Shown: in pieces, positions 46,400 through 55,578 of the stretch
Layout of the letters: every line of letters begins with the position of its first letter
Position numbering within the stretch: the stretch's first letter is position 1
Assembly (NCBI RefSeq): GCF_000829375.1
Contig: NZ_AP014624.1
Location: 62,001-126,000 of the forward strand
DNA from: Chryseobacterium sp. StRB126
Lineage (GTDB): Bacteria > Bacteroidota > Bacteroidia > Flavobacteriales > Weeksellaceae
Direction of reading: 5' to 3'
Length of the DNA: 64,000 bases
The notes under the pieces: model-generated
Database searches by the model: none
Seen by the model: only the letters and a program-made list of their open reading frames with translations
Told to the model about the DNA's origin: nothing
Program-made: the position numbers and the translations under genes

Positions 46400-47578
46400 A
46401 TGAACGACGTAAGACTCAACTCTATCCTAGATAACGATTTCTATAAAATAACCATGCAAAATGCAGTGGTAAAACTTTTTCCTGGTTCTATTGTTAAATA
46501 TGAATTCATCAACAGAGGGAAACACCATTTTCCGGAAGGTTTTGATGTTGCTTTAAGAGAGGCTGTTAATAAAATGGCTGAACTTAAACTTACTAAAGAT
46601 GAAAAGAAATTCATGGCCAGAACATGTCCTTATATTGATCTTCCTTATCTGGATTTCTTGGAAGGTTACCATTATGATCCATCTGAAGTGAAAATTCGTC
46701 AGGAAGGCGGAGATCTTTCTGTAATTGTTGAAGGTCTTTGGTACAGAACAATTCTTTGGGAAGTTCCTCTGTTGGCATTAATCAGTGAGCTGCATTATGA
46801 AATGAATCATATGGAGAGAGATTCCAATGAAGTAGTGATGAGCAAAACTATTGAGAAAGCTGATTCTTTGGGCCGACTTGGGGTAACATTTGCAGAATTC
46901 GGGACCAGAAGAAGACATTCTTATAAGGTACAAAATCTGGTAATGGAGGCTTTAACACAGAAAAAAGATTCTACCTTCATCGGAAGTTCTAATGTCCATT
47001 TTGCCATGAAGTACGGAGTAAAACCAATCGGAACCCATGCTCATGAATGGTTCATGTTCCATGCTGCTGAATATGGTTTTAAAATGGCTAATGAACTGGC
47101 TCTGGAACACTGGGTGGATGTATACAGAGGAGATCTTGGTGTAGCCCTTTCAGACACTTATACTACGGATGTTTTCTTTCAGCAGTTTGATAAAAAATTC
47201 GCTAAGCTTTTTGATGGTGTACGCCACGACAGTGGTGACGCTCTGGAATTTGCAGATAAGACCATTGCCCACTACCAGAAAAACGGTATTAACCCGATGT
47301 TTAAATATATTATTTTCTCTGATGCTTTAAATCTTGAAAAGGTAGAAGAAATCACGAACTACTGCAGAGGAAAAATAGGAATTTCTTTCGGTATAGGAAC
47401 CAACCTTACCAATGATGTAGGCCTAAAACCAATGAATATCGTAATGAAACTTATCGGGGTACAGGCTCCGAATAAAGAATGGATCCCAACTGTGAAACTT
47501 TCTGATGAACATGGAAAATATACAGGTGATCCAAAAATGATTGAACTGGCTAAAGAATTCTTAAGAATAAAAAATTAG
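46400..47578 (+). CDS. pncB: Nicotinate phosphoribosyltransferase
   Basis: 392 aa. Signatures: DNDFYKITMQNAVVKLFPGS, FAEFGTRRRHSYKVQNLVM, GSSNVHFAMKYGVKPIGTHAHEWFM and GVRHDSGDALEFADK. Converts nicotinate and PRPP to nicotinate mononucleotide in NAD salvage. Length fits the E. coli-type enzyme (about 400). Confidence 0.97.
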   Translation: MNDVRLNSILDNDFYKITMQNAVVKLFPGSIVKYEFINRGKHHFPEGFDVALREAVNKMAELKLTKDEKKFMARTCPYIDLPYLDFLEGYHYDPSEVKIRQEGGDLSVIVEGLWYRTILWEVPLLALISELHYEMNHMERDSNEVVMSKTIEKADSLGRLGVTFAEFGTRRRHSYKVQNLVMEALTQKKDSTFIGSSNVHFAMKYGVKPIGTHAHEWFMFHAAEYGFKMANELALEHWVDVYRGDLGVALSDTYTTDVFFQQFDKKFAKLFDGVRHDSGDALEFADKTIAHYQKNGINPMFKYIIFSDALNLEKVEEITNYCRGKIGISFGIGTNLTNDVGLKPMNIVMKLIGVQAPNKEWIPTVKLSDEHGKYTGDPKMIELAKEFLRIKN

Positions 47579-48057
47579 CTATAAACTAAAATGATGAAAA
47601 AATTCCATCATCATTCTATTTCTCCGATACTTATTTAACCCGAGTTCTGGATAAGACATTTTTGTTTTTAGTAAGGAAGGAAGCCTGGAGCTGGGAGAGG
47701 GAAGTGAGTTGAGTTTAAAAAACCACTTATAACCCTCTAATTTATTATTCCTTTAAAGACTGCTTCATCAAATTTTTACGGCAACGTCAGAAATGGTAGT
47801 TCCGATAGTAACTTCCAGCCTCTCTCTTCCAGCTTCCAGCTTTATTATCCCGAACTTTGGTTATTTATACACAAATAAAGTCTAACATCTCTGTGATAAT
47901 TAGTGCAGGTAGAGCAAAGCATCTGCACTATTACAGTTTTTAACACCTTCAGATCAAAATATAAATTATTAAAAACTCACAAAACACAATAATAATTTAA
48001 TAAATAACTGATTATCAATTATTAAAATTTCTAATTATTTGTTAATTACATAAAATA
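47579..48057. repeat. Intergenic region with long degenerate inverted GGAAG/CTTCC repeats
   Basis: No gene. The left side (about 47636-47705: CCGAGTTCTGGATAAG, GGAAGCCTGGAGCTGGGAG) is matched in inverse by the right side (about 47809-47865: CTTCCAGCCTCTCTCTTCC, AGCTTCCAGC, CCCGAACTTTGG), forming a ~230-bp element with imperfect arms. Related purine-rich pieces occur near 34329, 59282 and 59390. Confidence 0.65.
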
Positions 48058-48069
48058 TTGTTACATTCG
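48039..48069 (+). promoter_or_regulatory. Probable promoter of the GEVED protein gene
   Basis: TTG (48039-48041), 20 nt, TACATTCG (48062-48069, seven of eight bases of TANNTTTG). It lies downstream of the longer in-frame start and supports ATG 48091. Confidence 0.45.
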
Positions 48070-48090
48070 GAAAAACAAAAACTTTATTTT

Positions 48091-49692
48091 ATGAAAAAAC
48101 TACTATTTTTGAGTTTCACCGCATTGTCAATAATGGGCAGTGCACAGATTTTAGTGGCAGAGAGCTTTGAAAATGCTCCTAACCCTGCATTTGTAATATC
48201 AGGAGGATATACTGGGACAGCAAGTATCTATACAGGCTCCGCCGCTTGTGATGGTACCGGATTTATAGGTGCAGAAGTATGGGGAGGTGGCACTACAAGC
48301 AAAACTGTTAACTTAGTTTATACCAAGCCTTCAACTCTAACGGCTAATGGTAAAAAAATAGACATCACTTTTTCGTATTCTATACTTGCTTATGATAATG
48401 CGAGTCTAATAGGAGGCACTTTAAATGTGGGCTATTCTACCGATGGAGGTACTACTTATACATCAGTAGGCAGTGCAATTACACTTGCAGCCACTGATAC
48501 ATCCTGCGCAACATTTACCGGAACAATTCCGGAAAGTGCGAATGTAAATGGAAATTTCAAGTTGAGGATACAGACTCTAGGAACTACAGGCGATACTTAT
48601 GATTTTTATAGTTTTATAGATAATATACGTATTAAACAAGAAGTAACTGCCGCTCCGGCCTGTGCTACAATAAGCAATCCTATGAACGGTGCAACAGGCG
48701 TTTCTGTGCGCCCCAAAATTACATGGGGGGCCGTAGCAGGAGCTGAATCGTATAAAATAAAAATTGGCACCACATCAGGAGGTTCAAATATTTATTCAGG
48801 AACTATTTCTGATACCTCATTTACACCAACACTTGCTGGTTCTTTCCCACAAAATACACTTCTCTATGTAACGGTTACCCCAACTAATTCTTTAGGAGAT
48901 GCTTCAGGATGTCAGGAAATATCTTTCACAACTGGAACTAATGCACTTCTTCCTTATTGTGGCCCTCTTGCATCTAAACTTGGAACTTATGCAATTTCTA
49001 ATATCCAATTTAGCAATATGACCAACGCATCTACATCAACAACAGTTCCTCATGAGGATTTCACTACTAAAATAGCTACCGTTAACAGAGGAACTTCTTA
49101 TCCGATTACCCTTCAAGGAGCCGGTTTAGGAACCAATAACCGATTTGGATTTACAGTATTTATAGATTGGAACCAAAATGGAAGCTTTACTGATGCGGGA
49201 GAGGCATATTTTGTAACCTCTGATTTTGCAGGAGGCGCAGCAGCATCAGGTAGTACAATTACGGTCAATAAAAATATCCTAATACCAACTACTGCTACTT
49301 TAGGTAATACCCGAATGAGAGTTAAATATCAATTTAACAGCTCAACTACATCCGTAAGAACAGAATTATCAAACCCATGCGCTGATGTAAGTGAAGGGCA
49401 AGTAGAAGATTATACCATTACAGTGAATGATGCTTCATTGGCAACGTCTGAAATAGGCATGAACAAAAAGGCAGAAATCTCTATTTATCCTAATCCATTT
49501 AAAGATATTCTACAAATTTCTGATACGAAAGGAGTAAAATCAATCACTGTAACTGATGTTGCCGGCAGACAGCTGAAAACACTTAAAGCCAGCAAAGAAA
49601 TTAATCTTTCTGATCTTGGTTCAGGGCTTTATCTGATTGGCCTTCAAATGGAAGATGGAAGTGTAAAAACTTTGAAAGCAATTAAGAAGTAA
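48091..49692 (+). CDS. Type IX-secreted GEVED-domain surface protein
   Basis: 533 aa from ATG 48091 with a Sec signal peptide (MKKLLFLSFTALSIMGSAQ). Domains: N-terminal adhesin-like beta-sandwich (about 20-185), fibronectin-III-like domain (about 195-285, GATGVSVRPKITWGAVAGAE), GEVED domain (about 290-455, FTVFIDWNQNGSFTDAGEAY to SEGQVEDYTITV) and a type A T9SS sorting domain (about 465-533, ISIYPNPFKDILQISDTKG, then LGSGLYLIGLQ). Exported through the outer membrane by the type IX system; adhesion is the likely role. No enzyme domain. Confidence 0.9.
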   Translation: MKKLLFLSFTALSIMGSAQILVAESFENAPNPAFVISGGYTGTASIYTGSAACDGTGFIGAEVWGGGTTSKTVNLVYTKPSTLTANGKKIDITFSYSILAYDNASLIGGTLNVGYSTDGGTTYTSVGSAITLAATDTSCATFTGTIPESANVNGNFKLRIQTLGTTGDTYDFYSFIDNIRIKQEVTAAPACATISNPMNGATGVSVRPKITWGAVAGAESYKIKIGTTSGGSNIYSGTISDTSFTPTLAGSFPQNTLLYVTVTPTNSLGDASGCQEISFTTGTNALLPYCGPLASKLGTYAISNIQFSNMTNASTSTTVPHEDFTTKIATVNRGTSYPITLQGAGLGTNNRFGFTVFIDWNQNGSFTDAGEAYFVTSDFAGGAAASGSTITVNKNILIPTTATLGNTRMRVKYQFNSSTTSVRTELSNPCADVSEGQVEDYTITVNDASLATSEIGMNKKAEISIYPNPFKDILQISDTKGVKSITVTDVAGRQLKTLKASKEINLSDLGSGLYLIGLQMEDGSVKTLKAIKK

Positions 49693-49713
49693 TATACCTT
49701 AAAATATATTGAT

Positions 49714-49748
49714 AAAGAGGCTGTCTCACTTTTTGAGACAGCCTCTTT
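49714..49748 (+). terminator. Strong bidirectional terminator
   Basis: Perfect 15-bp stem (arms 49714-49728 and 49734-49748, core GAGGCTGTCTCA) with 5-nt loop and T-runs on both strands. It serves the GEVED gene and, in the other direction, the convergent Cys-rich peptide gene. Confidence 0.9.
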
Positions 49749-49754
49749 TTATGA

Positions 49755-49928
49755 TTAGTCACTACAGACAGTTGTTATTTTTATCGGATAACAGCAGTCG
49801 GAAGGATAACTACAATAAGCATAACCAATTCTGCAGCTTCCATCCTCAAACGGAGGCTCACACCTAGAAAATGCACCTCCTATTACCTCTTTCAATTCTC
49901 CTCTGTTCAGGCTTTTTAAATTTTTCAT
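49755..49928 (-). CDS. Double-glycine leader, Cys-rich bacteriocin-like peptide A
   Basis: 57 aa from ATG 49928 to TAA 49755-49757. The leader MKNLKSLNRGELKEVIGG ends in Gly-Gly at 17-18, the cut site of C39-peptidase exporters. The mature 39-residue peptide has six Cys (23, 32, 39, 45, 46, 55). The leader core ELKEV-GG is shared with the divergent 81-aa gene. This is the type annotated in Chryseobacterium as bacteriocin-like; activity is unknown and no C39 ABC transporter is nearby. Confidence 0.8.
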   Translation of the reverse strand: MKNLKSLNRGELKEVIGGAFSRCEPPFEDGSCRIGYAYCSYPSDCCYPIKITTVCSD

Positions 49929-50187
49929 AGCAATTCTTTTTTTGTTTTATTCCTACTCTTTAATATTTTCAGATACTTCATTTAATTATTTTTTTTAAAT
50001 AATCAAATACACAAACTTTTGATAATCATCTATATTTCAAATAAATATAAATAAACAAACTCATTTAATTTAATAATATTTCCTAGTACAAAGAATTATT
50101 TTTCATTACTTTAGCTAAAGCAAAAACAAACTTACAAAACTGAATGTAAGCAAGTTACAAATATCATTACACTAAAAAATTAATTCC
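49929..50187. other. Divergent promoter region of the two peptide genes
   Basis: 259 nt, very AT-rich. It contains the short palindrome TTTAGCTAAA near 50111. No exact TTG/TANNTTTG promoter was identified on either strand. Confidence 0.4.
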
Positions 50188-50433
50188 ATGAAAAAAATGA
50201 ACTTATCTCAGCTTTCGAGAACAGAACTTAAAGAGGTATTCGGAGGGTATTTACACCTGCCAGAATGTCCCGGAGGATGCCATGGTGAAGCCATGATTAG
50301 ATGTCCTGACGGCTCAACCACTATGACAAATTATATATGCATGGGGGGAAGATGCGAAGTAGCCGCAATGTGCAAACCTATAGTCATAGGACCCATTGAT
50401 CCTATTGATCCCGAACCTATTTTAATCCCTTAG
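50188..50433 (+). CDS. Double-glycine leader, Cys-rich bacteriocin-like peptide B
   Basis: 81 aa. Leader MKKMNLSQLSRTELKEVFGG with Gly-Gly at 19-20, then a 61-residue mature part with six Cys (27, 31, 39, 51, 56, 62) and a Pro/Ile/Asp tail (PIDPIDPEPILIP). The leader is homologous to the 57-aa gene transcribed the other way, but the mature parts differ apart from the six-Cys content. A strong terminator follows, before the DUF5995 gene. Confidence 0.82.
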   Translation: MKKMNLSQLSRTELKEVFGGYLHLPECPGGCHGEAMIRCPDGSTTMTNYICMGGRCEVAAMCKPIVIGPIDPIDPEPILIP

Positions 50434-50447
50434 TATTTGATACATTC

Positions 50448-50474
50448 AGTGAGCCGTACCGGCTCACTTTTTTA
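50448..50474 (+). terminator. Terminator after peptide B
   Basis: Perfect 9-bp stem AGTGAGCCG/CGGCTCACT, TAC loop, then TTTTTT. Confidence 0.88.
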
Positions 50475-50500
50475 TTATCTTTAAATAAATAAAACCTACC

Positions 50501-51256
50501 ATGAAAACTATTGAAGAAGTCCTGAAAAAACTTGATGAAATTATCATTTGGTGCAAAGAAAACAAAAGCTCGGCAGGATATTTTGCCTGTACTTACCGCA
50601 TTATGACTGCACAGGTTTTAAAAGGGATTCAACAAAATAAATTTGAAGACAATCCACGAATGACCATGCTGGATATCGCATTTGCACAACGCTATCTTGA
50701 AGCATGGGAAAGTTATAGTAAAGGTAAAAAGTGTACCAATTCATGGTATATTGCCTTTGAAGCAACCAAAAATAAAGATCTGCTGATATTACAGCATATT
50801 TTTCTTGGAATGAACGCCCATATTAACCTCGACCTTGGAATTTCTGCAGCTTCTATCGTACCTTATCGAAAAATCAATCCATTAAAAAAGGATTTTGAAA
50901 ATATTAATTATGTGATTGCATCCATCAATCAGAAAGTACAGGATTCTCTGAACAAAATATGTTATCCGGTACAACTCATCGATCAGCTTTCCAATGGAAA
51001 AGACAACGCCATATTGGATTTTGCTATTTCCAGAGCAAGAGATACTTCATGGGCAACAGCAGTTATTGCATCTAATACTCCTAATTTTCTAAGAGAACAG
51101 GTTATTAACATAGTGGATTATGCTGCGGCAAAGGTTGCTACCCAAATTTTAAATCCAAAAATTCTTACCTCTGCCCTGCTTAAAGAACTGAAAAAATGTG
51201 AGAGCAATGATATTGTAAAGAATATTGAAATCCTGGAATTATCTAAAACCACATAA
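50501..51256 (+). CDS. DUF5995-family protein
   Basis: 251 aa, soluble, no signal. The family core is visible: YFACTYRIMTAQVLKGI, then AFAQRYLEAWESYSKGKKCT, SWYIAFEAT and the hallmark ILQHIFLGMNAHINLDLGIS, whose His-rich LGMNAHINLDLG resembles a metal or catalytic site. Function is unknown. It lies after the terminator of peptide B, 67 nt downstream, and may be independent of it. Confidence 0.85.
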   Translation: MKTIEEVLKKLDEIIIWCKENKSSAGYFACTYRIMTAQVLKGIQQNKFEDNPRMTMLDIAFAQRYLEAWESYSKGKKCTNSWYIAFEATKNKDLLILQHIFLGMNAHINLDLGISAASIVPYRKINPLKKDFENINYVIASINQKVQDSLNKICYPVQLIDQLSNGKDNAILDFAISRARDTSWATAVIASNTPNFLREQVINIVDYAAAKVATQILNPKILTSALLKELKKCESNDIVKNIEILELSKTT

Positions 51257-51268
51257 ACTAAAACAAAA

Positions 51269-51299
51269 AGGCCGGGATCTTCCTCACGGATCCCGGCCT
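51269..51299. terminator. Bidirectional terminator between DUF5995 and the czcA gene
   Basis: Perfect 11-bp GC-rich stem AGGCCGGGATC/GATCCCGGCCT with a 9-nt loop. It sits between two convergent genes. The plus side lacks a long U-tract; the minus side reads TTTTTGTTTT. Confidence 0.82.
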
Positions 51300-51322
51300 C
51301 ATAATGAACAAATAAAAAGAAA

Positions 51323-54300
51323 CTATATTGTTTCCTTATGCTTTTTACGATAAGCATAATAGAACACAATCGGTAATATGGTAAATGAAAGCAGCATACA
51401 GATAATTAATCCACCTACAATCATAATAGCCAACGGTTTTTGAATTTCAGAGCCCATCCCATTAGACATAGCTGCCGGAAGAAGTCCCATAGATCCCATC
51501 AATGCGATCATCACAACCGGACGAATTCTGCTTTTTACGCCTTCAGAAATAGATTCTTTAAGTGACATTCTGTTCTGAAGATTTTCTTTCATCACTCCAA
51601 TCAGTACAATACCATCAATAGTAGCTACGCCAAAAAGGATGATAAAGCCGATCCCTGCTGAGATTCCAAAAATTGTTCCCGTAAACCAAAGGGATAAAAA
51701 TCCACCTATGAATGCAAAGGCTAATGTAATAGAAGAAATTAAAGTATCTTTTACATTCCCAAAATTGAAATACAACAGCATCAGAATAAGCACCAGCGAA
51801 ATAGGAACTACCATGGCCAATTGCTTGGCAGCTCTTTCTTTACTTTCAAATTCACCAGCCCAAGTCATTTTATGGTTTTTCGGAAGTTTTACTTCTTTAT
51901 CCACTTTTTCTTTGGCTTCTTTAATGGTACTTCCCAGATCACGCCCTTCAATATTGAATCCTACTCCAATGTATCTGCTGTTTCCTTCACGATAGATGAA
52001 TGACGGTCCGGTATGATAATCAATGGTTGCAATTTCCTTCAATGGTACTTTTTTATTATCCTGAGTGGGGATCAGAATATTTCCCATTTTTTCCGGAGTG
52101 TCACGATATTCTTTTTCGAATCTCAGCATTACGTCAAACATTCTTTCTTCTTCATAGAACTTGGTAGCGGCCTGCCCGCCAATCGTCATTTCAATTACTG
52201 CCTGAGCATCCGCCATAGAAACTCCATATTTGGCCATTTTGGAATCGTGAAGCTGTATTCTGAGTTCCGGAAGTCCTATGTTTTTAAAGACATTCACATC
52301 TGAGATTCCCGGAACAGTTCTGATGGAATTCGCAACCTGATTGGCATAATTTTCCAGTTGGAATAAGTCATTCCCAAATATTTTAATTACCAATGGTGCT
52401 TTTACTCCCGCTACATATTCTTCTACGTTATCCTGAATCGGCTGGCTAAATCCAAAATTGATTCCTGGATACTTTTCAAGGGAAACCCTCATCTGTTCGA
52501 GAAGTTCTTCTTTGGAGATTTTCTTCTTCCACTCATTTTCCGGTTTCAGCTGGATATTAAATTCAATATTAAAGAATCCTGTAGGGTCTGTTCCATCATT
52601 GGGGCGACCGGTTTGAGTCATGACGAATTTCACTTCATCATATTTCATCAGAATCTCCTTCATATCTTTGGTTAATCGTACAGATTCATCCAGATTGACG
52701 CTATTCGGAAGAGTGGCACGTACATAAATAGCTCCTTCATTCAGCTTAGGTAAGAATTCTGAACCGTAGTTTGAAAACCTCCAGCCACATAAAACAAGTA
52801 AGGCAACAAAACCAATCATAAACCCTTTTTTATGGCGAACACTGAATTCATAAATGCTAAAGATATTCACTCTGAAGAATCTGGAAATAAAGTTTTCTTT
52901 TTCCTCAATATTTTTGGTTAATAAAAGTTTACACATCGCCGGAACATAGGTTAAACTCAATATTAATGAACCAAGCAGAGCATACCCTAGTGTAAATGCT
53001 AAAGGAGAGAACATTTTTCCTTCCACTTTCTGGAAAGAGAAAATCGGCATCAACGCTACAATCAAAATCAGTAAGGCAAAGAAAATATAACCTGCCACAC
53101 TTCCTGCACTCTTCTTGATGATTCCCAGCTTGGAAATCTTATTAAATCTTCTGAGGCCGATTTTCTTGGCCTTCAATTCGAGGGCAACAAATACATGTTC
53201 AACAATAACCAATGTTCCTTCCAATAACAATCCAAAGTCTAGGGCTCCCATGGAAATAAGGTTCGCCGGAAGTCCTTGAATTTTCAACATGATGATTGCG
53301 AAAAGGAATGCCAACGGAATTACTGACGCTACAATAAATGTAGTTCTCCAATTGTAAAGGAAGATGAATACAATAATGGAAACCAGAATAACCCCTTCAA
53401 TCAGGTTTTTGGAAACGGTATGAACGGTTGTATTTACCAATTCTGTACGGTCAATGATCGGAACAATCTGAACATCGCCCGGCAATTCTCCGCCATTCAA
53501 TTCCTCTATTCTGTCTTTAAGCCTTGCAATGACTTCATTTGGATTTTCACCACGAAGCATAATAACAATGCCTTCTACTACATCATTTTCCTTATTGTAT
53601 CCTACCTGCCCTAATCTTGGTTTTGCTGATATTTTAACTTCAGCAACGTGCTTCACCAAAATAGGGGTAGAACCTTTTACTTCAATCTGAATATTTTCAA
53701 TATCCTCCTTCTTTTCCAAAAGACCAATCCCCCGCACTACATAAGCCTGATCTCCTTTTGCCACTACATCTCCGCCTACATTAATATTACTCTTCGAAAC
53801 TGCTTCATACACATCCAGGGGGGAAAGGTCGTAATTGTGTAATTCCGTAGGATTAATTTTTATTTCATATGTTTTTTCCTCGCCACCGAAGCTTACCACA
53901 TCTGCCACTCCGGGAACTGCCAACAATTCTCTTTCAACTACCCAATCCTGAATAGCAGTCACCTCTTTAATGGGCAACTTACTCTTAATAATATAGCGAT
54001 AAATCTCTCCCGTGGCTCCTGAAGGAGGTTCAATGCTGTATTCTGCTCCTGCAGGAAGATCTACATTACCTAGTTTATTGGAAGCATACTGCTGTGCATA
54101 AAAATCATTGACATGGTCATCAAAAATGACAGTAACTACCGATAATCCGAACAAGGAAATAGATCTTACCGATGTTTTATTCGGAATAGCATTCATTTCC
54201 TTGGAAATTGGCAATGTGACAAACTTCTCTATCTCTTCTGCACTTCTTCCAGGCCATTGGGTAATGACTCTTACTCTGGTATTGGTTACATCCGGAAATG

Positions 54301-54421
54301 CTTCAATCGGAGTATGTATATAGGAATAGATTCCCCCAGCCAGCAACAGGAAAGTTCCTAAAAGAACAATCAGTGAGTTTTTTAAGGAGAAGGAAACTAT
54401 ATTCTGTACAAATTTTCGCAT
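51323..54421 (-). CDS. czcA: CzcA/CusA-type heavy-metal efflux RND permease
   Basis: 1032 aa with twelve membrane helices and two large periplasmic domains. N-terminus has TPIEAFPDVTNTRVRVITQW and PGRSAEEIEKFVTLPI. The helix-4 relay region reads LDFGLLLEGTLVIVEH; the second acidic position is Glu where CzcA usually has Asp. This marks the HME-RND class, exporting divalent or monovalent metal ions by proton antiport. Its ATG overlaps the adaptor stop by one base (TAATG). Confidence 0.94.
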   Translation of the reverse strand: MRKFVQNIVSFSLKNSLIVLLGTFLLLAGGIYSYIHTPIEAFPDVTNTRVRVITQWPGRSAEEIEKFVTLPISKEMNAIPNKTSVRSISLFGLSVVTVIFDDHVNDFYAQQYASNKLGNVDLPAGAEYSIEPPSGATGEIYRYIIKSKLPIKEVTAIQDWVVERELLAVPGVADVVSFGGEEKTYEIKINPTELHNYDLSPLDVYEAVSKSNINVGGDVVAKGDQAYVVRGIGLLEKKEDIENIQIEVKGSTPILVKHVAEVKISAKPRLGQVGYNKENDVVEGIVIMLRGENPNEVIARLKDRIEELNGGELPGDVQIVPIIDRTELVNTTVHTVSKNLIEGVILVSIIVFIFLYNWRTTFIVASVIPLAFLFAIIMLKIQGLPANLISMGALDFGLLLEGTLVIVEHVFVALELKAKKIGLRRFNKISKLGIIKKSAGSVAGYIFFALLILIVALMPIFSFQKVEGKMFSPLAFTLGYALLGSLILSLTYVPAMCKLLLTKNIEEKENFISRFFRVNIFSIYEFSVRHKKGFMIGFVALLVLCGWRFSNYGSEFLPKLNEGAIYVRATLPNSVNLDESVRLTKDMKEILMKYDEVKFVMTQTGRPNDGTDPTGFFNIEFNIQLKPENEWKKKISKEELLEQMRVSLEKYPGINFGFSQPIQDNVEEYVAGVKAPLVIKIFGNDLFQLENYANQVANSIRTVPGISDVNVFKNIGLPELRIQLHDSKMAKYGVSMADAQAVIEMTIGGQAATKFYEEERMFDVMLRFEKEYRDTPEKMGNILIPTQDNKKVPLKEIATIDYHTGPSFIYREGNSRYIGVGFNIEGRDLGSTIKEAKEKVDKEVKLPKNHKMTWAGEFESKERAAKQLAMVVPISLVLILMLLYFNFGNVKDTLISSITLAFAFIGGFLSLWFTGTIFGISAGIGFIILFGVATIDGIVLIGVMKENLQNRMSLKESISEGVKSRIRPVVMIALMGSMGLLPAAMSNGMGSEIQKPLAIMIVGGLIICMLLSFTILPIVFYYAYRKKHKETI

Positions 54422-55536
54422 TACTTCTTAGAGGTATTTAATTGGTTTTTCAGGTTCTCATAAATCAACAATCCGTTGGAAGCAATTACATTTTCTCCTT
54501 GCTTAAGATTTCCTTCTACATAAATATATTGGCTATTAGAAGCAATTTCTGTTACAGGTCTTATTTCCAGCTCGCAGTCTTTTTTATACACCACTACATA
54601 ACTCTGATTATTATCGAAAATCAAAGCTTTTGCAGGAATTGCCAAAGCACTTTTATTTTGTGCATTAACAGGTAAAACAACATCTGCCGACATTCCCGGT
54701 CTTAACTTCATTCCGTTGTTATCCATAATGATCTTCGCCTTTAAGACTCTTTCATTTTCATTAAAAACCTGAGAAATAGTGTTGATCTTTCCTGGAAAAC
54801 TGTCATCCGGATATGCTAAAGTCTTCACCACTACCGGCTGATCTACGTATACATGTCTCATATTGGTAGCATATACATTCGCCATTACCCAAACTTTATC
54901 CAGATTGGAAATGGTAAAAAGCTGGTCGCCACCGGCAGTTATGGGCATTCCTTTAGAGACATTCTTGCTTATCACATAGCCATCTGCAGGAGCTTTAATT
55001 TGTAATGTACTCCCACCGGCAGAATACAACTGCATATTCTTTTGCGTTTTAGAAATATTAGACTGAAGAATCGTGACTTCGGCTCTTGCTTCCTGAAGAT
55101 CTTTCTGAGAGGCAATATCATCTTTGTACATTGCTTCTACAGAGGCCAGTTTTCTCTTAGCCACAGCAAGCTGAGCATGTAATGTCTGGGTATCATCCTG
55201 CATTTCATTCACTGCTGTACTTTTTATGGAAGCCAAAACCTGTCCTTTTTTCACATAATCTCCAAGGGAAAAATAAGTATCCGTAACAACTCCATCCACA
55301 AGGCTTACAAAGGGAACTGTTTTATCAGAATTGCTTTCCACTTCTCCGGTAAGAGTAATGCTTTCTTCAATAGGAAGCATTTCTGCTTTAGCCAGTTTAA
55401 TATCTTTTTTAAGTTCCTGACTGATGCAATATCCTTTTTCAGCTTCATTGGCTGGTTTCTGATCTTTACAGCCCGTAAGGGTTATCAAAGCAGACAGATA
55501 AATAACTGCGATATATTTAGTAGTGTTCATTTTCAT
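54421..55536 (-). CDS. czcB: Efflux RND periplasmic adaptor lipoprotein
   Basis: 371 aa with lipobox (LITLTGCKDQ, Cys23). Lipoyl/barrel-sandwich halves (VSLVDGVVTDTYFSLGDYVK and IKAPADGYVISKNVSKGMPI) flank a coiled-coil hairpin (about 110-165); beta-barrel domain ends with LKPGMSADVVLPV-type sequence (KLRPGMSADVVLPV). It links the RND pump to the TolC-type channel. No C-terminal His-rich metal-chaperone domain is visible. Confidence 0.93.
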   Translation of the reverse strand: MKMNTTKYIAVIYLSALITLTGCKDQKPANEAEKGYCISQELKKDIKLAKAEMLPIEESITLTGEVESNSDKTVPFVSLVDGVVTDTYFSLGDYVKKGQVLASIKSTAVNEMQDDTQTLHAQLAVAKRKLASVEAMYKDDIASQKDLQEARAEVTILQSNISKTQKNMQLYSAGGSTLQIKAPADGYVISKNVSKGMPITAGGDQLFTISNLDKVWVMANVYATNMRHVYVDQPVVVKTLAYPDDSFPGKINTISQVFNENERVLKAKIIMDNNGMKLRPGMSADVVLPVNAQNKSALAIPAKALIFDNNQSYVVVYKKDCELEIRPVTEIASNSQYIYVEGNLKQGENVIASNGLLIYENLKNQLNTSKK

Positions 55537-55578
55537 AAGTAGATGTTCATATTTTTTAAGGTCATGCTTAAGGGTTAT

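Noticed and set aside
47579..47620. Terminator after pncB
   Set aside because: ATGATG/CATCAT can pair after the stop, but the stem is only 6 bp and lacks a proper U-tract.
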